The position numbers and the translations under genes are program-made. From Campylobacter concisus (GTDB lineage Bacteria > Campylobacterota > Campylobacteria > Campylobacterales > Campylobacteraceae): DNA of 64,000 nt. Under the pieces are notes generated by a model. That model was not told the origin of the DNA and searched no databases. It was given only the letters and a program-made list of their open reading frames with translations. Positions 26,794 to 36,307 of the stretch are shown in pieces. The stretch is taken from assembly GCF_015229955.1 (NCBI RefSeq), contig NZ_JAAKYZ010000002.1:1-64000 (forward strand), written 5' to 3'. How positions within the stretch are numbered: the stretch's first letter is position 1; each line of letters starts with the position of its first letter.

Positions 26794-27588
26794 TCATAAA
26801 AATAGATAAAGCAAAAATGCTCCCAAAATCAAGCGGTAGATGACAAAAGGAAGCATCCTAATCCTTGAGATAATCCCCATAAATAGCTTAACGCAGAGAT
26901 AAGCACTAACTGCACTTATGATGACTCCAAGGGCGATATCGCTCCAAGGAAGCGCATTTGGGTCTTTTATGAGCTTGATGCTCTCAAGTCCACCGGCTAG
27001 GATGATGACTGGGATCGACATCAAAAATGAGAAATTTGCACTACCCTTGTGGCTAAATCCTAAAAAAAGTGCTGCTGTCATCGTTATGCCTGATCTTGAG
27101 ACGCCAGGGATGAGCGCCACAGCTTGAGCAAGGCCGATAATAAGTGCAAATTTTATGGTCATTTCATATTCGCTTTTATTTGTCGAGCGAAGATCTGCAA
27201 AGTAAAGCGCTATGCCAAAGACGATCGTAGTAATAGCGATCACAACGCCACTTCTTGCGTATTCTTCGATAATGTTGTTAAATAAAAGTCCAAAGATCCC
27301 AACTGGAATGGTAGCAAATCCCACGCACCAGACAAGCAAGCTATCGCCTACCATCTTTCGTTGTGCGATCGAGGCAAAAAAGTCGCGAAGTAGCTTAAAA
27401 ATCGTATCTTTAAAATAAAAAAGTATCGCACTTAGCGTACCAACGTGCACTGCCACGTCAAAGGCAAGCCCTTGATCTGGCCAGCCAAGTAGCTTTGGCA
27501 CCAAGATAAGATGAGCCGAGCTAGATATCGGCAAAAATTCGCTTATACCTTGCACCAAGGCCAAAACGATAACGTGAGAAATTTCCAT
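26794..27588 (-). CDS. uppP: Undecaprenyl-diphosphatase UppP (BacA)
   Basis: 264 residues with about eight hydrophobic segments. The two family motifs are clear: EFLPISSSAHL (17-27) and PGVSRSGITMT (about 160-170). It recycles undecaprenyl diphosphate to the lipid carrier monophosphate for peptidoglycan and other envelope polymers, and confers some bacitracin resistance. It lies 57 bp downstream of tkt and probably shares its transcript. Confidence 0.96.
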   Translation of the reverse strand: MEISHVIVLALVQGISEFLPISSSAHLILVPKLLGWPDQGLAFDVAVHVGTLSAILFYFKDTIFKLLRDFFASIAQRKMVGDSLLVWCVGFATIPVGIFGLLFNNIIEEYARSGVVIAITTIVFGIALYFADLRSTNKSEYEMTIKFALIIGLAQAVALIPGVSRSGITMTAALFLGFSHKGSANFSFLMSIPVIILAGGLESIKLIKDPNALPWSDIALGVIISAVSAYLCVKLFMGIISRIRMLPFVIYRLILGAFLLYLFL

Positions 27589-27645
27589 AAAATGCCTTTT
27601 TTGATTTTATATTGCAGTTGGGGATTTTACTCCCCAAGATTAAAT

Positions 27646-29556
27646 TTATATAAGTTCGCTAGCAAAATTTGCAAGTTTTTGCGGAGTAAATCCAAAGTGA
27701 TCAAATAGCTCGTTAGCCTTTCCGCTAGCGCCAAAGCTATTCATGCCATAAACTGCATCGGCAAATTTATACCACTCAAAGCCAGTTGCAGCTTCAACTG
27801 CGATGATCGTCGTGTTTTTGTCTAAAATTTTAGCCACGTATTCATCTGGCTGCTCGCAAAGTAGGTCAAAACAAGGAGCTGACACGATGTTTGCGCCAAT
27901 ACCTTGTTGACTAAGAATTTCAACTGCTTTTACACAGAGTGAGACCTCGCTACCGCTTGCTATAAATGTTATCTTCGCATCTTTTGACGAGCTTAAAAGA
28001 TATGCGCCGTTGCTAACCTCGCCAAATTCGCCTTTTGCAAGTGGATCAAGCCCTTGACGGCTAAGCACAAAGGCGCTTGGAGCGTTTAAATTTAGAGCCG
28101 CTTGCCAGCTAGCTGCGTTTTCGTTACCGTCAGCTGGACGGAAAGTGTAGAAATTTGGCATCGCTCTAAATGTGCTAAGCTGTTCGATAGGCTGATGTGT
28201 CGGACCATCTTCGCCAACGCCGATGCTATCATGCGTGAAGACAAAAAAGTGTTTGATTCCCATTAGCGCTGCTATCCTTGCACTTGGCTTTAGATAGTCG
28301 CTAAAGATGAAAAATGTCGCTGAAAAAGGCAAGAAAAGGCCGTATCTAGCGATGCCGTTGTTAATAGCCGCCATAGCGTGCTCTCTGATGCCGTAGTGGA
28401 TATTTTTACCGTTTGGAAAGTCGCCCATGCCCTTTAGCTCGGTCTTATTTGACGGAGCAAGATCTGCACTACCGCCGATAAAGCCAGGGAGTTTTTTAGC
28501 TATCTCATTTAAAATGACGTGGTTTGTATCCCTTGTGGCTAGCTTTTTGTCGCTAAAGTCTGGAAATTCGATCTTACTAAAGTCTGGATTAAGAAGTGAG
28601 TTTAGTAAATTTTTACCTTCAATGCTTAGTGCCTCAACCTTTTTGTTCCACATCGCTTCTTCAAGATCGCCCCTTTCAACTACGCCTCTAAACCTTAAAA
28701 GCACGTCCTCGTCAATGGCAAATTTCTTCTCAGGATCAAAACCAGCTGCGGCCTTTGCCTTTTTGATGATCTCTTCGCCAAGTGGTGCGCCGTGGCTGTG
28801 GTGACTTCCTTCAAGCTCCATTGCACCACGTGCTATACGTGTGTTTGCGATGATGAGATATGGTGACTCTTTCTCGTTTGCCTGCTCTAGTGCAAATTCG
28901 ATCTGATCGTAGTCGTGTCCATCGATACGCGCGACTTCCCAGCCCTGCGCCTCAAACCTCGCTTTGACATCCTCGCTAAATGCAATTGCTGTGTCGCCCT
29001 CGATCGTGATGTTATTTGAGTCGTAAATGAGCACAAGGTTATCTAGTCTTAAATTTCCGGCTACCGAACATACCTCGTAGCTTATGCCCTCTTCTAGATC
29101 GCCATCGCCACAAAGACAGTAAATTTTATGATCGATTATTTTATTATCTGGCTCGTTTAACACGTTTGCAGCGTATTTTTCTGCCATGGCTAGACCAACT
29201 GCGTTTGCTACGCCTTGACCAAGCGGGCCAGTAGCAACCTCAACGCCTGGAGTGTGAATTTCTGGGTGTCCTGGAGTATTTGAGCCAAGTTGGCGAAAAT
29301 TTTTAAGATCATCTAGGCTTAGATCGTAGCCACTTAGGTGCAAAAAGCTATAAACCAGACTTGATGCGTGACCACCGCTAAAAACTAGCCTATCTCTGTT
29401 TAGCCATTTTGGATTTTTTGGATTGTGTTTTAAAAAGTTGCTTAAAACCACCATAATATCAGCTAAACCCATAGGTGCACCTGGGTGTCCGCTGTTAGCG
29501 TTTTGCACCATGTCAGCGCACAAAAATCTTATAGTATCGGCTTGTTTTTTTAGCAT
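27646..29556 (-). CDS. tkt: Transketolase
   Basis: 636 residues. Features include N-terminal NSGHPGAPMGLAD, the ThDP-binding CGDGDLEEGISYEV (about 150), substrate residues in GSHHSHGAPLG (about 253-263), GSADLAPS (about 362) and the pyrimidine-domain HDSIGVGEDGPTHQPIEQL. It moves two-carbon units between sugar phosphates in the non-oxidative pentose phosphate pathway. It starts 108 bp after ispA ends and has its own TATAAT box. Confidence 0.97.
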   Translation of the reverse strand: MLKKQADTIRFLCADMVQNANSGHPGAPMGLADIMVVLSNFLKHNPKNPKWLNRDRLVFSGGHASSLVYSFLHLSGYDLSLDDLKNFRQLGSNTPGHPEIHTPGVEVATGPLGQGVANAVGLAMAEKYAANVLNEPDNKIIDHKIYCLCGDGDLEEGISYEVCSVAGNLRLDNLVLIYDSNNITIEGDTAIAFSEDVKARFEAQGWEVARIDGHDYDQIEFALEQANEKESPYLIIANTRIARGAMELEGSHHSHGAPLGEEIIKKAKAAAGFDPEKKFAIDEDVLLRFRGVVERGDLEEAMWNKKVEALSIEGKNLLNSLLNPDFSKIEFPDFSDKKLATRDTNHVILNEIAKKLPGFIGGSADLAPSNKTELKGMGDFPNGKNIHYGIREHAMAAINNGIARYGLFLPFSATFFIFSDYLKPSARIAALMGIKHFFVFTHDSIGVGEDGPTHQPIEQLSTFRAMPNFYTFRPADGNENAASWQAALNLNAPSAFVLSRQGLDPLAKGEFGEVSNGAYLLSSSKDAKITFIASGSEVSLCVKAVEILSQQGIGANIVSAPCFDLLCEQPDEYVAKILDKNTTIIAVEAATGFEWYKFADAVYGMNSFGASGKANELFDHFGFTPQKLANFASELI

Positions 29557-29579
29557 ATGATCTCCTTTTATTGCGCTAG

Positions 29580-29585
29580 ATTATA
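29580..29585 (-). promoter_or_regulatory. -10 box for tkt
   Basis: TATAAT on the minus strand, 24 bp upstream of the tkt start. Confidence 0.45.
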
Positions 29586-29664
29586 CAAAAAAGTGATTAA
29601 AACTTGCCTTGCGTTTTTGCCCAAAATGTCTAAAAAGTGATATAAATTTACGAAATTTACGCAC

Positions 29665-30564
29665 TTATCTTAAATGCTTGTCTGTAAGCTCTAAGATCAT
29701 TTTTGCGATGTTTGCATCTATCTGTTTTAGTGCCTCTTCTATCTCGCAAATAAGCTCATCTTTTTTCTTTTTTGCACCAGATAGACCAAGTAAATTTGTA
29801 AATGAGTTTTTAGCTAGGTCGTTATGCACGGGCTTTCCAGCGGCCGCTTCGTCGCTTGTAAGATCGATGATGTCGTCTTGTATCTGAAAAGCAAGACCAA
29901 GTTTTAGGCCGATATCATAAATTTTCTCGCACTCTGTTTCGCTTAAATTTACTATCACAGCGCCCATTTTTAGGCTAGCGGCGATGAGCTTTGCGGTTTT
30001 GTGGATATGTAAAAAGACTAACTCATCAAGGCTTAGCATCTTGCTAGAGAGTCCAAATTTAGCCTTTGCTCTTTTGATGTCCTCTTTGTTTGTATTTTCA
30101 AAAAAACAATCCAGTGCCTGACCTAGCACCATACCGCTAACGCCAGCATTTTCGCTTAAAATTTCTACGCATTTTATACGTGTTTCAGCTGGCAAATTGG
30201 CACGTGAAATTTCATAAAAAGCATGCGTATTTAGCGCATCTCCTGCAAGTATAGCAGTTGTCTCGTCGTAGGTTACGTGAAGCGTTGGTGTGCCACGTCT
30301 TAGGCTTGCATCGTCCATTGATGGCAAGTCATCATGAATGAGCGAATAAGTGTGCATCATCTCAAGCCCCAAAGCCACTCTCATGGCCTTTTGCGTGAGG
30401 CTTTTATCTACGTTTTCCACCACACCAAGAAGCAAAAGCGCCCTAAAGTGCTTGCCTCCAGCCTTTAGCATAACGCCAAGCGCCTCCTCGTAGTAAGGAT
30501 GAAAGCTAGGCGCCTTTGGCAAATTTGCGTTTAGAAATTTTACAAAGTCCTCAAGTAGGCTCAT
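29665..30564 (-). CDS. ispA: Farnesyl diphosphate synthase (IspA family)
   Basis: 299 residues. The first Asp-rich motif is DDLPSMDD at 78-85 with LRRG after it, the four-residue spacing usual in bacterial farnesyl synthases; the second is QIQDDIIDLTSD near 225, followed by GKPVHNDLAKNS. It condenses IPP with DMAPP/GPP in the cytosol, feeding undecaprenyl and quinone synthesis. It overlaps the PDZ gene by 4 bp. Chain length is inferred from the family. Confidence 0.93.
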   Translation of the reverse strand: MSLLEDFVKFLNANLPKAPSFHPYYEEALGVMLKAGGKHFRALLLLGVVENVDKSLTQKAMRVALGLEMMHTYSLIHDDLPSMDDASLRRGTPTLHVTYDETTAILAGDALNTHAFYEISRANLPAETRIKCVEILSENAGVSGMVLGQALDCFFENTNKEDIKRAKAKFGLSSKMLSLDELVFLHIHKTAKLIAASLKMGAVIVNLSETECEKIYDIGLKLGLAFQIQDDIIDLTSDEAAAGKPVHNDLAKNSFTNLLGLSGAKKKKDELICEIEEALKQIDANIAKMILELTDKHLR

Positions 30565-31670
30565 TTTGGTACTCTTGCAAAAAACTGAAAGTCATTTCTG
30601 GTAAATAGAAGCGTAAAATTTTTTAATTCGCCAAGCTTCTCTAAAAGCTCTTCACGACTACTCACGCTCTGTTTATCAAAACCCAAAATTTTATCACCGA
30701 TCTTGATGCCAAAAATTTCTGCATTCGACTTTGGCTCGACCTTGGTAACGACTAAATTTTTATCCACCGTGATACCATAATCCACCAAAATCTTATCATC
30801 AAGCATTGTTTGTGGCTCTTTTGGCATGATGTTGAAATTTGGTATGTCAAGGCTTGAAGGGGCGTCTACATCAAGGCTTTGGCTAAATTTCACATCCCCA
30901 CTTACTGGCACCTGAAAGAGCATTTCTTGCTTATCGCGCTTCACGATGATGTCAAGCTTTGCGCCCTTTGGAGCAAAAAGCACCATCTCATTTAGCTCTC
31001 TTAGGCTCTTTGGCTTGATACCATTTACACTCACTAGCTCGTCATCAACCATCATCATCTTGCCACGGCCCAAAGGGTCAACAAGACCCACAAAAAATTT
31101 ATCCTCTTTTTGTAAAAATTTCACGCCGATATCACCGTAATAGACGTCATCATAAGATACAAAGTGCTTTAGATAGCGATTTGGTATAAATTTATCAGCT
31201 CCAACAGCTATGCCTATCATTTTGCAACAAGGTGTGTTTATCTCGCCAGTCGCGTTATACTCGAAGCTTAGCGTATCAAAGTCGCCTAAATTTTGCCCCA
31301 AAGACTTGATGTGACCCATGACGGTGTTGTTTGCATCATTTAAGATGCCAACCCAAGTGCTCTTTTTGATGCGCTCCTCGTTGGTCTCATCAGCCATCAC
31401 GACAGGGCTTAGCTCCTTGCTAGAGCGGACTAAGAAAAGCTGCAAATATGGGTCAAATTTGACATATTCGCCAAGCGGGGCTCCGTCACTTTTTGGCACT
31501 GCGATCAAATTTTTAGTGATAGCCACGCCAAAGTGTTTATTTACCGAGACGATTGAGTTTTTGTTCTTTTCAAAGCAGGCGTTAAAGTCCTCTTGCGTAG
31601 GCCTAGGATCGGCGTTTAGGCAAAGCGCTGATAGCAAAAATGCAAGGGCAAATTTATATTTTAGTCTCAT
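30561..31670 (-). CDS. Exported PDZ-domain protein
   Basis: 369 residues with a Sec signal (MRLKYKFALAFLLSALCLNA). The middle holds a degenerate trypsin-like or DUF region, with two PDZ-like units: about 195-250 (GLVDPLGRGKMMMVDDELVS) and 300-345 (VTKVEPKSNAEIFGIKIGDK). No HtrA catalytic triad is evident. Likely a periplasmic binding or adaptor protein. It lies in the same place as the C. jejuni gene between ybaB and ispA. Overlaps both neighbours by 4 bp. Confidence 0.82.
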   Translation of the reverse strand: MRLKYKFALAFLLSALCLNADPRPTQEDFNACFEKNKNSIVSVNKHFGVAITKNLIAVPKSDGAPLGEYVKFDPYLQLFLVRSSKELSPVVMADETNEERIKKSTWVGILNDANNTVMGHIKSLGQNLGDFDTLSFEYNATGEINTPCCKMIGIAVGADKFIPNRYLKHFVSYDDVYYGDIGVKFLQKEDKFFVGLVDPLGRGKMMMVDDELVSVNGIKPKSLRELNEMVLFAPKGAKLDIIVKRDKQEMLFQVPVSGDVKFSQSLDVDAPSSLDIPNFNIMPKEPQTMLDDKILVDYGITVDKNLVVTKVEPKSNAEIFGIKIGDKILGFDKQSVSSREELLEKLGELKNFTLLFTRNDFQFFARVPK

Positions 31671-31981
31671 TTTATCCCCATCGAAGCAAGGCCGCCAAGC
31701 ATCCTTGAAGCGGTGTTTTTCTTATCGGCCTCAACTGATTTTAGCACGTCATTTACGGTGCTTATTAGCAAAATTTGCATACTCTCTTTATCTTCAAGCA
31801 AGCTATCATCTATGCTGATATCAAGTATCTCGCCGCTACCGTTTGCCCTTACGCTAACTAGTCCGCCGCCGCTTTTTGCGCCAAATTCTTTATTTTTACT
31901 CTCTTCTTCTATCTGCTTGGCTTGCTTTTGCACGTCCTCGAGCATCTGCCCCATCTTTGAAAAGTCAAATCCCTCAAACAT
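31667..31981 (-). CDS. YbaB/EbfC family nucleoid-associated protein
   Basis: 104 residues, normal for the family. MFEGFDFSKMGQMLEDVQKQ, then an Asn-Gly turn (VRANGSGEILDISIDDSLL) are typical. These dimeric proteins bind DNA like tweezers. It starts 3 bp past the panD stop and overlaps the PDZ gene by 4 bp. Confidence 0.92.
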   Translation of the reverse strand: MFEGFDFSKMGQMLEDVQKQAKQIEEESKNKEFGAKSGGGLVSVRANGSGEILDISIDDSLLEDKESMQILLISTVNDVLKSVEADKKNTASRMLGGLASMGIK

Positions 31982-31984
31982 CGC

Positions 31985-32332
31985 CTACTCCTTTATGATC
32001 TCGTTTTTGTTATTTACATGTACGATGGTTGGCTTAAATTTCTTAGCCTTTTTAAATTTCATGCTAGCATACGCCACGATGATGACCACGTCTCCTACGC
32101 AGACTTTTCTAGCAGCCGCGCCGTTTAGGCAAATTTCGCCTTTTTTGCCCTTTATCACGTAGGTAGCGAATCTCTCGCCATTATTAACGTCTAAAATTTC
32201 AACCTTTTGATTTTCTATCAAATTTGCAGCTTTTATAAGCTCCTCGCCTATGCTTATTGAGCCAACATAGTTTAAATTTGCGTCTGTTACGACGGCTCTG
32301 TGGATCTTACTAGCTAAAATTTCTATATTCAT
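31985..32332 (-). CDS. panD: Aspartate 1-decarboxylase PanD
   Basis: 115 residues. The self-processing site is G24-S25 in [12 protein letters not shown]; cleavage makes the pyruvoyl group on S25. Further marks are [10 protein letters not shown] and [12 protein letters not shown]. It makes beta-alanine for pantothenate and coenzyme A. It sits 2 bp after murE. It appears as an insertion relative to the murE-ybaB order I recall for C. jejuni. Confidence 0.96.
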   Translation of the reverse strand: MNIEILASKIHRAVVTDANLNYVGSISIGEELIKAANLIENQKVEILDVNNGERFATYVIKGKKGEICLNGAAARKVCVGDVVIIVAYASMKFKKAKKFKPTIVHVNNKNEIIKE

Positions 32333-32334
32333 TT

Positions 32335-33618
32335 TTACCTCTTTAAAAGCTCTTTTACTACTTCTTTATCGCTAAATGGGTGCTTGACGCCCTTTATCTC
32401 TTGATATGGCTCGTCGCCTTTGCCAAGTATGACAAGCGCCCAGCCAGGCTCAAGCTTGCTGATAGCCAGTGCGATCGCCTCTTTGCGGTTGGCGTTTCGT
32501 ATCAAATTTTCATTTTGACTCATACCAGCGCAAATTTCATCAATTATGCTCTCTGGCTCTTCGCTTCTTGGATTGTCGCTTGTGACGATACAAATTCTTG
32601 CGTATTTTTGGGCAATCGCTCCCATTTTTGGGCGCTTTGTCCTATCTCTATCGCCGCCTGCACCAAAGACTGCGATCAAATTTAGATGTCTAAGCGAGTT
32701 TAGCACCTTTTCGATACCATCTGGCGTATGAGCAAAATCCACGATGACTAGCGGATCGGTGCTAACCACTTCCATTCTGCCACTAACCCCTTTAAATTTG
32801 CTTATCGCCTTTGAAAGCGCGGTCGCGTCTGGACGCTCTAGCAAGCAAACAGCGCCAAGAGCGGCGATTAGGTTATAAAGATTAAACTCACCTTGAAGGC
32901 TTGAGTCTATCTCCACATCGCCATTTGGCGTCTTGATAACCGCGTCTATGCCGCCCTTTAACCCATAAACCACTGGTGCAAAGCTGGCTGGCTTTTTGAG
33001 CGAATACGTATAAGCGTTTTTTGGATTAAATTTAATGCCATTATCATCAGCATTTATAAGCTTCATGCAATCATCGTCAAAAAAGCTCGACTTTACCCTA
33101 GCGTACTCCTCCATGCTCTTGTGGTAGTCGAGATGATCTTGCGTTAAATTTGTAAAAATTTTTAGAGCAAATTTTAAGCTCTCTATGCGTTTTTGAGCGA
33201 TCGCGTGCGAGCTAACCTCCATCACGAAGTACTCACAGCCCTGCTCGCTGGCTACTTTGAGGTATGAGAGCGTCTTTAAAATGGCACTTGTCGTAAGTGC
33301 CTTATCATCTATCTGCTCACCCTCTATAAATGCTCCTCTCGTGCCACTTAGTCCGCATTTTTTGCCTAAATTTCGTAAAATTTCATAGATAGCCGCAGCC
33401 GTTGTAGTCTTGCCATTTGTGCCTGTGATGCCAACTATCTTTAAGTTTTCATCGATTTTTAAAAGTTTCTTGCACTCTTCAAGGCTAATTATCTTTGCAC
33501 CATTTTTTACCGCTGCCTCTGCAAATTTTGCGTTTGCGGTAGTTTGCACGAAAAATGAGCCATTTTCGCACTCGTTTGAGTCATCTGTTATGAAGCTATT
33601 TTCTACTGATATTTTCAT
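32335..33618 (-). CDS. murE: UDP-MurNAc-tripeptide synthetase MurE
   Basis: 427 residues, shorter than E. coli MurE (about 495) because the N-terminal UDP-binding domain is reduced, as in other epsilonproteobacteria. P-loop GTNGKT is at 66-71; SDNPRSEEP near residue 347 matches the DNPR motif of meso-diaminopimelate-adding enzymes. It adds meso-DAP to UDP-MurNAc-L-Ala-D-Glu. Its start overlaps the upstream gene by 23 bp. Confidence 0.95.
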   Translation of the reverse strand: MKISVENSFITDDSNECENGSFFVQTTANAKFAEAAVKNGAKIISLEECKKLLKIDENLKIVGITGTNGKTTTAAAIYEILRNLGKKCGLSGTRGAFIEGEQIDDKALTTSAILKTLSYLKVASEQGCEYFVMEVSSHAIAQKRIESLKFALKIFTNLTQDHLDYHKSMEEYARVKSSFFDDDCMKLINADDNGIKFNPKNAYTYSLKKPASFAPVVYGLKGGIDAVIKTPNGDVEIDSSLQGEFNLYNLIAALGAVCLLERPDATALSKAISKFKGVSGRMEVVSTDPLVIVDFAHTPDGIEKVLNSLRHLNLIAVFGAGGDRDRTKRPKMGAIAQKYARICIVTSDNPRSEEPESIIDEICAGMSQNENLIRNANRKEAIALAISKLEPGWALVILGKGDEPYQEIKGVKHPFSDKEVVKELLKR

Positions 33619-34168
33619 CGTTTTGTCTTTTTTGTATCTCTTTAAAAAGCTGATCTATGCGCTCATCACCGCCAAACATCACCGCCGCACTCTCAAGATA
33701 GTTTATACTCATTTCTATGAAGTCATTTTTTATCAAATTTCCCAAAAATTCTAAAAAATCATCTTTGTTTGAGATCATGACCTTGGTTGAGAACATGATA
33801 TTTTCAAAGACCTTTTTGAAGCTTCCGTCCTTATAAACAGCCTTTTTAAAGTCCTCGTAGCTGATCGCGTCTTGCTCTTCAAAATACTCATCGCTAGCCA
33901 ATCTTGATTCTAAAATTTTTAAAATTTCATCCATTCCTTCATCATCTTCGCCAGCTCTTAGTTTATCCATAAAATAGTCAAATAAAAGTTTTGCTTCCTC
34001 TACATTTTTCTCGCCAAGGGAGCAAATTTGTATCAAAAATAGTAAATTTTTATCCTGTGTCTTTTCGTAAGCTAGAGAGAAGTAAAAGATCGCTTCTTTA
34101 AATTTTGAGCGTTTAAAGTGTTTAATGCCTATTTTTTTATAATCTATCAATGTCAAATTCCTCGCCAA
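33596..34168 (-). CDS. TPR-like cytosolic protein of unknown function
   Basis: 190 residues, helical and acidic. The first 60 residues (IGIKHFKRSKFKEAIFYFSL AYEKTQDKN) look like one or two TPR units. No catalytic motif. It occupies the same slot as an unnamed gene between nifU-like and murE genes in C. jejuni. It overlaps nfu by 32 bp and murE by 23 bp, so coupled translation is likely. Confidence 0.8.
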   Translation of the reverse strand: MARNLTLIDYKKIGIKHFKRSKFKEAIFYFSLAYEKTQDKNLLFLIQICSLGEKNVEEAKLLFDYFMDKLRAGEDDEGMDEILKILESRLASDEYFEEQDAISYEDFKKAVYKDGSFKKVFENIMFSTKVMISNKDDFLEFLGNLIKNDFIEMSINYLESAAVMFGGDERIDQLFKEIQKRQNDENISRK

Positions 34169-34412
34169 TCGGGATATTTACGACCTCAAGCTCTGGGTGA
34201 ATATCCATACGAAGTTGTCTTTCGAGTCCATATTTTAGTGTAGTTGTGCTAGCTGCACATCCATGACAATGCCCTGTAAGTCTTACATAAATTTTGCCAT
34301 TTTTTATGCCAAGTAGTTCCATGCCACCGCCATCATTTTCAAGCATCGGTAATACCTTTTGCAAACTCGCACTGACTGGTTTTAAAAGTTCTTCATCGCT
34401 AAATGGGATCAT
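34137..34412 (-). CDS. NifU C-terminal domain Fe-S carrier (Nfu type)
   Basis: 91 residues consisting of just the Nfu domain, with C49-H-G-C52 (CHGC) as the cluster ligands; ENDGGGMELLGI is also typical. Dimers hold a [4Fe-4S] cluster for delivery to target enzymes, such as the fumarase in this window. First gene of the murE-tkt block, behind a TATAAT box. Confidence 0.93.
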   Translation of the reverse strand: MIPFSDEELLKPVSASLQKVLPMLENDGGGMELLGIKNGKIYVRLTGHCHGCAASTTTLKYGLERQLRMDIHPELEVVNIPIGEEFDIDRL

Positions 34413-34438
34413 ATCTTTTCCTATTAAATTTTTGGGCT

Positions 34439-34444
34439 ATTATA
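34439..34444 (-). promoter_or_regulatory. -10 box for the nfu-murE block
   Basis: TATAAT on the minus strand, 27 bp upstream of the nfu-type gene. Confidence 0.45.
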
Positions 34445-34593
34445 GCAAAATAAAAATGCAAAAAATAATGGCTATATTTTTGCTTAGTGCTAATTTTGCT
34501 TTGTAATTTAAACCTTTTTGACACACCTAGTCAGTTTTGATTATTAAATATTTGAGCTAAAATTTAGTAAATTTTTGATTATTAGTTTTAGGG

Positions 34594-34618
34594 CAAAAGG
34601 GCAAATTTTGCCCTTTTG
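34594..34618 (-). terminator. Terminator of the ABC importer operon
   Basis: CAAAAGGGCAA and TTGCCCTTTTG form a perfect 11-bp stem, one base past the stop of the substrate-binding gene. The stem itself ends in TTTT on the minus strand. Confidence 0.7.
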
Positions 34619-34619
34619 T

Positions 34620-35537
34620 TTAATCTATTAGAAGCGATTTTATATCTACTTTTTGCTCGATCATCTTGCTCTCAAGCATAAATTCTTGCGTAGCTTCAAG
34701 TGCTTTTATATCTTCAGGTGTGATCTTTGGACTAAAGTCATACTGCGGATACATACTCTTTACCGCCTCTATGCTAAGCCCGGTCTCTTCAGCTGTAAAT
34801 TTTAATGCCTCTTCCTCATTTGCTTTCATAAAAGCCAAAATTTCATCTTGAGCCTTTTTAAATTTTTCAACTAGATCTTTATGCTTTTTGTAAAATTCTC
34901 CGCTTGTGGCAGTAACGATGACTGGAGTGATGACGCCCTTGCCTGTTGTTACGACACTAAGTCCTGATTTTTTAGCATTATAAGCAGCTGGTCCAGCAAG
35001 AAGTGCTGCATCAACGCTACCATTTTCAAGTGCAGCTTGTGCAGCTGGGATGCCCATAGAAACGAACTCTACGTCATTTATGCTTAGACCGCCAAGAGCA
35101 AGATACCTAACCAAAAGCTCATTTAATATCGTGCCTTTTGGGCCTGCTATTTTTTTACCTTTTAAGTCTTTAGCGGTTTTTATGCCTTTATCTTTAGCAA
35201 ATATCGCAAAAGCTTCAGGTGCTCTTGAATAGGCACTTATGATCTTTATGTCAGCTTTATTTGCTGCGGCAAGTATGACTGAAGTTCCGCCAACACAATT
35301 TAAAAACTGGAGCGAATTTGAAGCGAGTGCTTGCGTTTGTTTCGCACCTGAGGTGATCTCGGAGTACTCGACTGGCATGCCAAAAGATTTAGCATAAAAG
35401 CCTTTAAATTTATCGACGATTGAGGGGACGTTTAGCGGCGATTTGACATAGGTCATACCGATCTTATCTAGCTCACTTGCGTTTGCGACTAGACAAAGCA
35501 AAGAGGCTGCACACAAAATCTTAAAAAACTTTCTCAT
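34620..35537 (-). CDS. ABC substrate-binding protein, SsuA/NMT1-like
   Basis: 305 residues with a Sec signal (cut near VANA-SE, 20). The body fits the NMT1/SsuA/TauA class of periplasmic binding proteins: TSGAKQTQALASNSLQFLNC, AKDLKGKKIAGPKGTILNEL and AALENGSVDAALLAGPAAYN. The class binds sulfonates, nitrate, thiamine precursors and others; I cannot choose. It is the last gene of the operon, 77 bp past the ATPase gene. Confidence 0.88.
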   Translation of the reverse strand: MRKFFKILCAASLLCLVANASELDKIGMTYVKSPLNVPSIVDKFKGFYAKSFGMPVEYSEITSGAKQTQALASNSLQFLNCVGGTSVILAAANKADIKIISAYSRAPEAFAIFAKDKGIKTAKDLKGKKIAGPKGTILNELLVRYLALGGLSINDVEFVSMGIPAAQAALENGSVDAALLAGPAAYNAKKSGLSVVTTGKGVITPVIVTATSGEFYKKHKDLVEKFKKAQDEILAFMKANEEEALKFTAEETGLSIEAVKSMYPQYDFSPKITPEDIKALEATQEFMLESKMIEQKVDIKSLLID

Positions 35538-35614
35538 ATTTGCTCCTTTAAAAATTTTTCCAAATTATATAACTTTTTGCCTCGTTTTGGTTTTAATTAT
35601 CATTTTATAAAACG

Positions 35615-36307
35615 CTAAATTTCACTTAAAATTTTACGCTTTAAATTTATTAATTCATTGCAAAGCAAATCTCTTGGCTTAGCTATATTTGACAGGTCAT
35701 AGTTTGATTTCATCCCACCTTTTTCAAGCAAAATTATCTTATCTGCTAAATATAGGGCTTCATCGACATTATGAGTGACAAAAATGATGGTTTTACCAGC
35801 TTGAAGCTTTAAAATTTCAGCCTGCATGCTGGCTCTCGTAAAAGCATCAAGTGCCGCAAATGGCTCATCCATAAGGATCAAATTTGCTTCGTATGCAAGT
35901 ACTCTTGCAAGAGAAACGCGCGAGCTCATACCGCCAGATAGCTGCGAAACAGCGGCGAATTTAAACTCACTAAGCCCTATCATTGATATGAGTCTATCTA
36001 TCTTTACCTCGTCTATCTCATGCTTTTTAAGCGCAAATACGATATTTTCATAGACATTTAAAAAAGGCATTAGTCTAGGCTCTTGAAAGACAAAGCCGAT
36101 CCTTGCTTGCTCTTTAAAATTTATCTCACCTAGACTTACGCCCTCAAGTCCAGCAATAAGCCTTAAAAGAGTCGTTTTACCGCAACCACTTCTGCCAAGT
36201 ATAACGGTGATCTTATCTTTTTTTATGCTTAAATTTAGCTCTTTTAAAACGTCGATACGCTTGTCATGGATAAAAAAATACTTTGATAAATTTAAAATTT
36301 CTATCAT
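35615..36307 (-). CDS. ABC importer ATPase, SsuB/TauB-like
   Basis: 230 residues with Walker A GRSGCGKTT (about 37-45), Q-loop FVFQEPRLMPFL, signature LSGGMSSRVSLAR (about 123), Walker B LILMDEPFAALD and the switch His in VTHNVDEA. Typical of NrtD/SsuB/TauB importers. The start ATG overlaps the permease stop (ATGA). Confidence 0.93.
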   Translation of the reverse strand: MIEILNLSKYFFIHDKRIDVLKELNLSIKKDKITVILGRSGCGKTTLLRLIAGLEGVSLGEINFKEQARIGFVFQEPRLMPFLNVYENIVFALKKHEIDEVKIDRLISMIGLSEFKFAAVSQLSGGMSSRVSLARVLAYEANLILMDEPFAALDAFTRASMQAEILKLQAGKTIIFVTHNVDEALYLADKIILLEKGGMKSNYDLSNIAKPRDLLCNELINLKRKILSEI